Shown: positions 24,979-28,771 of the stretch, one piece after another
Layout: every line of letters begins with the position of its first letter
Numbering within the stretch: position 1 is the stretch's first letter
Source of the DNA: Leptolinea sp. UBA4782
Lineage (GTDB): Bacteria; Chloroflexota; Anaerolineae; Anaerolineales; Anaerolineaceae
Assembly: GCA_002403095.1 (NCBI GenBank)
Contig: DHHC01000032.1
Span: 1 to 28,771 of the forward strand
Length of the DNA: 28,771 bases
Reading direction: 5' to 3'
The notes under the pieces: model-generated
Databases searched by the model: none
The model's input: only the letters and a program-made list of their open reading frames with translations
What the model was told of the DNA's origin: nothing
Position numbers and translations under genes: made by a program

Positions 24979-25761
24979 TTATTTTAAACCAATTACTGCC
25001 CCAAACCTTCCGGTAATCCCGTTTTCCATCCTGTGTGAATACCACCGGTCAGGGTTACAGGCAGTGCATTCATTGGCGATTTCTATTTCCTCCACCCCCG
25101 CATCTTGCAGGACCATCCTATTTGCCTGCCACAAGTCCAGCCATAACCTGCCTTGCCTTTCAACGATTAATTCTTCAGCTGTCTTGCCAAACACAGCTGA
25201 AAAACGGTTTACAACATCCTTTTGCACTTCGTAATGATCTGGCCCAATTGATGGTCCAATGCCTGCCAGGATATCAAGAGGTTTACAGCTGAATTCATTC
25301 ACCATTTTTTCCACCGCAACAGCAGCTATTCGCTTGACGGTTCCCTGCCAGCCGGCATGCACTAGCCCAGCAATATGTTTGACCGGGTCATACAGCACGA
25401 TGGGTACACAGTCAGCGAAACGCATTAGCAGCGTGATGGTTGGCTTATCAGTAATAATTCCATCTGCCCGAAGGTGCGGTTCGTTCAACACTCGAGGCTG
25501 GGTAGGTACCAGCACTTCAGCCCCATGGACCTGCCATACATCAAACAGGCTCGTCACCTGCCTGCCAACAGCATCGAACATCCTTTTGCGGTTCTCAATG
25601 ACATTGTTCCGCAAATCACCATTGGTTCCCCCCAGGTTCAAGCTGGTAAAAGGCTCAGGGCTAATGCCTCCCTTGCGGGTAAAGACTCCGTGTACTATTG
25701 CACAGCTGCTCATGCTGTCAAACTGGAAGTATTCCAAACCATTGCTGCTAACAAAAGGCAT
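24979..25761 (-). CDS. pgeF: Peptidoglycan editing factor PgeF / polyphenol oxidase family
   Basis: A 260-residue protein of the YfiH/PgeF family, historically called laccase-domain. It has the metal ligands H79 in QVHGAEV, C118 in FADCVP and H135 in VHAGWQG, and the conserved GIGPSIGPDHYEV and CTACNPDRWYSHR stretches. In E. coli the protein corrects mistaken residues in peptidoglycan precursors; a nucleoside-cleaving role is reported for relatives. It lies between the DUF2085 fusion (gap 1 base) and yggS, a common neighbour. Confidence 0.94.
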   Translation of the reverse strand: MPFVSSNGLEYFQFDSMSSCAIVHGVFTRKGGISPEPFTSLNLGGTNGDLRNNVIENRKRMFDAVGRQVTSLFDVWQVHGAEVLVPTQPRVLNEPHLRADGIITDKPTITLLMRFADCVPIVLYDPVKHIAGLVHAGWQGTVKRIAAVAVEKMVNEFSCKPLDILAGIGPSIGPDHYEVQKDVVNRFSAVFGKTAEELIVERQGRLWLDLWQANRMVLQDAGVEEIEIANECTACNPDRWYSHRMENGITGRFGAVIGLK

Positions 25762-25762
25762 T

Positions 25763-26788
25763 TCAGCTGGTCTTTTCCTGGATCAGTTGGTTAACCGAAG
25801 CGATCTTCTTGGATAGGATCACCCTTGTGTCCCGCATAGTCTCTTCGATCATCGGATAGAGATACCATGCGGTCGTCAGCCCAAAGAGTGAGCCTGTCAG
25901 GGTCCGTAGGAATGGTGTGCTCTCGCGGATCATCCAGCCTGGCAAGTCCCATCCAAAGAAACCAAACAGCTGGGATCCGCCGTCTAGTCCGATAGGTACA
26001 ATTCCCAGGAATACCCACAGGTACCAGGGTAATACCTTAATCTTTCTTCCTGTTAACATAAATACAATCCCAAACAACAGCAGGGAACCATACAAAGCAA
26101 TGTCCCTTTCACACAGGGCGACTTTATACCCAAGATCCTCATTACCTATCACTTCCCTGCCCTTATTAAGGTCTGTGCTGTCGTTTCCAGTCACTTCCTC
26201 ATAGGTCAACACACCCGGGATATCGGCCAGTTCGCGCGGATAATATGGCTGCTCGCCAAACAGGAACCAGGACCTGAAAGCAAGCTGATGGCAGAATGGC
26301 CGGTAAATGGCGTATATCACCCTGGCAGCACCTTCATGACCATTCTTCACAAGGACAGGCGCTAAGAAAGGCAGCCCTACATAGAAAAGCACCATCATGT
26401 TGAACACAAGCATATACCATTTACTGAACCAGAAAGAAAATCGGTCAAACCCGGTTAACCGGCTGCCTTGCTGTTTTCGCTTAATATGCTTTTTATCATT
26501 CGTCTCGTGCATCTGCTTGAGTCTGTCATAGGTAGCACCCAGGGTGGCAATCAGATCTGTTTTCTTAAACGGGGATTTCACCAGGTAGGGACCAACTTCA
26601 ACAACCGGGCAGGAGCGGTAATAGCGTTCCTTCAGGATTGGATCGGTCTCAACGTTGATCTTCACCACCCGGTGCGGAGTCAATGCTTGTAACGATGCAA
26701 GGTCATCTTCCACAATACGGGTTTGCGGATCATCACTTCGGTGGTACAGTGTTACAGTCACAATTAATTGTTCTTCGTTGTCTCTCAT
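25763..26788 (-). CDS. Thioredoxin-fold domain fused to DUF2085 membrane protein
   Basis: A 341-residue protein with two parts. Residues 7-90 have a glutaredoxin-like fold pattern (VTVTLYHRSDDP, then VVKINVETDP and CPVVEVGPYL), but the usual CxxC is replaced by S-D-D-P-Q, with a lone C60 next to the probable cis-proline P61. The redox site is therefore lost or changed. Residues 115-330 form four or five membrane segments of the DUF2085 family, with CHQ at 166-168, CERD at 226-229 and a long C-terminal helical tail. Its function is unknown. The ATG overlaps the ccdA stop by 4 bases, so it is coupled to a thiol-electron carrier. Confidence 0.84.
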   Translation of the reverse strand: MRDNEEQLIVTVTLYHRSDDPQTRIVEDDLASLQALTPHRVVKINVETDPILKERYYRSCPVVEVGPYLVKSPFKKTDLIATLGATYDRLKQMHETNDKKHIKRKQQGSRLTGFDRFSFWFSKWYMLVFNMMVLFYVGLPFLAPVLVKNGHEGAARVIYAIYRPFCHQLAFRSWFLFGEQPYYPRELADIPGVLTYEEVTGNDSTDLNKGREVIGNEDLGYKVALCERDIALYGSLLLFGIVFMLTGRKIKVLPWYLWVFLGIVPIGLDGGSQLFGFFGWDLPGWMIRESTPFLRTLTGSLFGLTTAWYLYPMIEETMRDTRVILSKKIASVNQLIQEKTS

Positions 26789-27495
26789 AGACCAAAATCC
26801 ACAAATGTGCCCAATGCAGCCAGCCTTTCGAATAACCCCATAAACAAAAGCAATCCCAATATTATCATCAAGATCCCCAAGACAACTTCGATGATATGCG
26901 TCACCTTCCCGTGCTTAACCAGAAGATTTGTAACCCACCCTGTGGCAGCTGCAGCGATAAGGAATGGGATTGCCATTCCTAACGAGTAGGCTGATAGAAA
27001 CACTGCCCCAGAGGCAATATTTCCTTCATTCATGACAAGGGTCAAAATAGCTCCTAACACTGGCCCGATACAGGGCGACCATCCGGCTGAAAATGATACC
27101 CCCATCAAGAATGAAGAGAGGTACCCCATCCGGTTTGATTGAGCTGTCTTTACTCGGGTGTCATACTCTAGGAAACCGATCCGTAACAGCCCGGTCATAT
27201 GCAGCCCAAGAAGTATGACGACTGTGCCCCCGATCTTTGAAAGGATGTCCCTCACATCCTGCAAGATATTACCAAGGGCAGCAAAACTAATGCCAAGAAT
27301 AATGAACACCAGGCTGAAACCGGCTGCGAATGAAATGCCATGCAAGAAGGTGCGTAGTTTCTGGCTTTGTTCCTTCTGCCCGATCGATTGACCGCCAAGA
27401 TACCCGACATAAGCCGGCACCAGGGATAAAACACATGGAGATAAGAAGGAAGCAAGCCCTGCCAGAAATGAAAGCCCAACGGTGACCTGCGACAT
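26785..27495 (-). CDS. ccdA: CcdA-type thiol-disulfide transmembrane electron carrier
   Basis: A 236-residue protein with six hydrophobic segments. Conserved cysteines C21 in SPCVLSLVPAY and C142 in GWSPCIGPVLG are the pair that carries electrons across the membrane. CcdA proteins pass reducing power from cytoplasmic thioredoxin to outside proteins, for cytochrome c maturation or disulfide reduction. No thioredoxin-like extracytoplasmic partner with CxxC is in the window. The ATG is 13 bases past the L,D-transpeptidase stop. Confidence 0.93.
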   Translation of the reverse strand: MSQVTVGLSFLAGLASFLSPCVLSLVPAYVGYLGGQSIGQKEQSQKLRTFLHGISFAAGFSLVFIILGISFAALGNILQDVRDILSKIGGTVVILLGLHMTGLLRIGFLEYDTRVKTAQSNRMGYLSSFLMGVSFSAGWSPCIGPVLGAILTLVMNEGNIASGAVFLSAYSLGMAIPFLIAAAATGWVTNLLVKHGKVTHIIEVVLGILMIILGLLLFMGLFERLAALGTFVDFGL

Positions 27496-27508
27496 GGAAC
27501 CTGCCCAG

Positions 27509-28606
27509 CTAGATTTCGACTACTTCAACAATCGTGCCGCCTGGCATGCTGACGGTGATATCTCCCGATTCGAAGGGTACTTCTGGAAGGCACCAGCGGA
27601 ATGCCCATTTGGCATCATCTGGCCGCATGTTGACACAACCATGCGACAGCCGTTCTCCATACCCGTTATGCCAGAAGGTCGAGTGTAAAGCCATGCCCTC
27701 ACCCGCAAAAAGGCTTGTCCACGGGATTCCCATAGTATCCCACCCGGCGCCAGTAGCGCCGCCGCTCATGTGCAGGGAGATTAACTTTCTCCAGATGGGG
27801 TGAGGTCCAACGGGTGTACCCCACTCTTCAACCCTTTCACCAAAAGCATTGTACACCGCACCAGTTGACACAGTGCAGAAATATACCTCCCGTTTTCCTT
27901 CAAAGCATGACAATGTCTGCTGAGATAGGTTAATGACAACCTTTTTTTCCTCAGCATCAGGATTTATCGGGCTGACTTCTTCCTGGGTAATCGGACGGAA
28001 AGCTTCACCGGCGGCATAAAATATGTCACCATAAGTTCCCGCAATTTCATTGACCCGGTACAAAACCTGCCCGCTTGAATGGGTAACCATATCATCTATC
28101 CAAACTACCTGGCTGTAATACAAACGCGGTGATACCGATTCCTGAAGCCAGGGCGCCCTGGCAGGTGGGTTTGCCAGAAAAAGGTCAGTGTACGGTACAG
28201 TAACTTCAGCCCACATCCCTTTTCCAGTTGAGATCTGAGGCAGCTCGGTTAGGATGGGATTGGGTTTATTGTACACAGGCTGAAAGCTTGGAGAAAAGAT
28301 ATACCCTTCCGGCGTTTCAACCCATTTCTTGCTGGTCCGGCCTGCCGGTGCTTCACCGACAACTTCCTTCACCCATGGAAGAACGGTATCTTCATAAATA
28401 GTTTTGACGATTTCGCTATTAGCACTGGGTGTCCTGCGGATGTTGATCATCCCGCCGGTGCAATTCCGTCCAAGGGGCTGGTCTTCGGACAAGTTCTCAT
28501 CCTGAAACAAATCAGCCCTCAATAGCGGCATTTCCAGCCATGGGGTAACCGCTAGTGCGCCTGCCCCAACCAATAATTTTTGTAAGAATTCTCTCCGGTT
28601 TATCAT
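27509..28606 (-). CDS. L,D-transpeptidase (YkuD) with twin-arginine signal
   Basis: A 365-residue exported protein. The N-terminus NRREFLQKLLVGAGALAVTP has the R-R-E-F-L pattern of a Tat signal. An SH3-like region at about 50-120 is followed by a linker and a YkuD catalytic domain at about 220-360. The site is seen as H308 in ALHSTFWHNG and S321-H322-G-C324 in SHGCVNMRP, so it should form 3-3 cross-links in peptidoglycan or attach proteins. The start at 28606 has no evident ribosome site; a TAAAAT lies upstream. It is the first complete gene of the minus-strand run 23618-28606. Confidence 0.9.
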   Translation of the reverse strand: MINRREFLQKLLVGAGALAVTPWLEMPLLRADLFQDENLSEDQPLGRNCTGGMINIRRTPSANSEIVKTIYEDTVLPWVKEVVGEAPAGRTSKKWVETPEGYIFSPSFQPVYNKPNPILTELPQISTGKGMWAEVTVPYTDLFLANPPARAPWLQESVSPRLYYSQVVWIDDMVTHSSGQVLYRVNEIAGTYGDIFYAAGEAFRPITQEEVSPINPDAEEKKVVINLSQQTLSCFEGKREVYFCTVSTGAVYNAFGERVEEWGTPVGPHPIWRKLISLHMSGGATGAGWDTMGIPWTSLFAGEGMALHSTFWHNGYGERLSHGCVNMRPDDAKWAFRWCLPEVPFESGDITVSMPGGTIVEVVEI

Positions 28607-28639
28607 ATTATCGGACTAATTTTACCTTATTTTATCTTT

Positions 28640-28771
28640 TTACCAGCCAGGAACTATAATTTTCTGTTCCCGCAAGGCTGCTTCAAGCATTAATACCATT
28701 GGCTGAAGCCACTGGTCGCCCTGCTTGTCTCCTGGCATTAGGTCAATGATCTGTTGATACACATCATAAGT
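28640..28771 (-). CDS. C-terminal end of an unknown protein, cut by the window edge
   Basis: Forty-three in-frame codons end in TAA at 28640-28642 on the minus strand, with the last residues QKIIVPGW. The frame is open to the window edge, so this is the tail of a longer gene. The stretch is mainly helical in character (WLQPMVLMLEAALREQKII). It is not recognised. The gap to the L,D-transpeptidase start is 33 AT-rich bases, and both could share a transcript. Confidence 0.6.
   Translation of the reverse strand, partial: TYDVYQQIIDLMPGDKQGDQWLQPMVLMLEAALREQKIIVPGW

Noticed and set aside
1..28771. CRISPR array, insertion sequence or prophage
   Set aside because: No regularly spaced direct repeats, transposase-like proteins, terminal inverted repeats or phage proteins were seen in any part of the window.

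Overview
The window reads as ordinary chromosome from a bacterium of the Chloroflexota, most likely class Anaerolineae. This is an inference from gene mix: a PgpH-YbeY-DgkA cluster with ComEA and YqeY, a CT398-type zinc-ribbon protein, several YfhO-like membrane proteins, a NarL-type regulator, and no outer-membrane genes. No database search was possible. GC looks moderate, genes are densely packed with many 4-8 base overlaps, and there is no phage, insertion sequence, CRISPR array or rRNA.

Positions 1-7225 (+) form one long housekeeping run: M20 dipeptidase, YqhQ-like DUF1385 membrane protein, ComEA, YqeY, PgpH (cyclic-di-AMP phosphodiesterase type), YbeY, DgkA-like kinase and an endonuclease IV-like TIM barrel. 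An orphan NarL-type response regulator (-) converges on it. Positions 8029-12910 (+) carry a DUF192 protein, a LysM/M23 envelope peptidase, two unrecognised genes that look like DNA-binding proteins, tRNA-Arg(TCT), a YpeA-like acetyltransferase and a MogA/MoaB molybdopterin protein.

Positions 12929-20529 (-) hold four large polytopic membrane proteins with overlapping ends. They are two families in alternating order (A-B-A-B), which suggests tandem duplication of a two-gene glycosyltransferase-like unit. Divergent from them, 20612-23621 (+) encodes a coiled-coil zinc-ribbon protein and a NACHT/STAND-like ATPase with HEAT-like repeats. The promoter before this pair has near-consensus boxes placed so that transcription would start at the ATG, giving a leaderless mRNA.

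Positions 23618-28771 (-) read, in transcription order: the end of an unknown gene, a Tat-type L,D-transpeptidase, CcdA, a thioredoxin-fold/DUF2085 fusion without the redox cysteines, PgeF, YggS, YggT and YggU. The M23 peptidase, L,D-transpeptidase and PgeF point to an organism that makes and remodels peptidoglycan. No gap exceeds about 155 bases.

The most interesting items are the STAND-like ATPase with its zinc-ribbon partner, the A-B-A-B membrane cluster, the unrecognised pair at 9825-11850, and two -10 boxes placed for leaderless transcripts.
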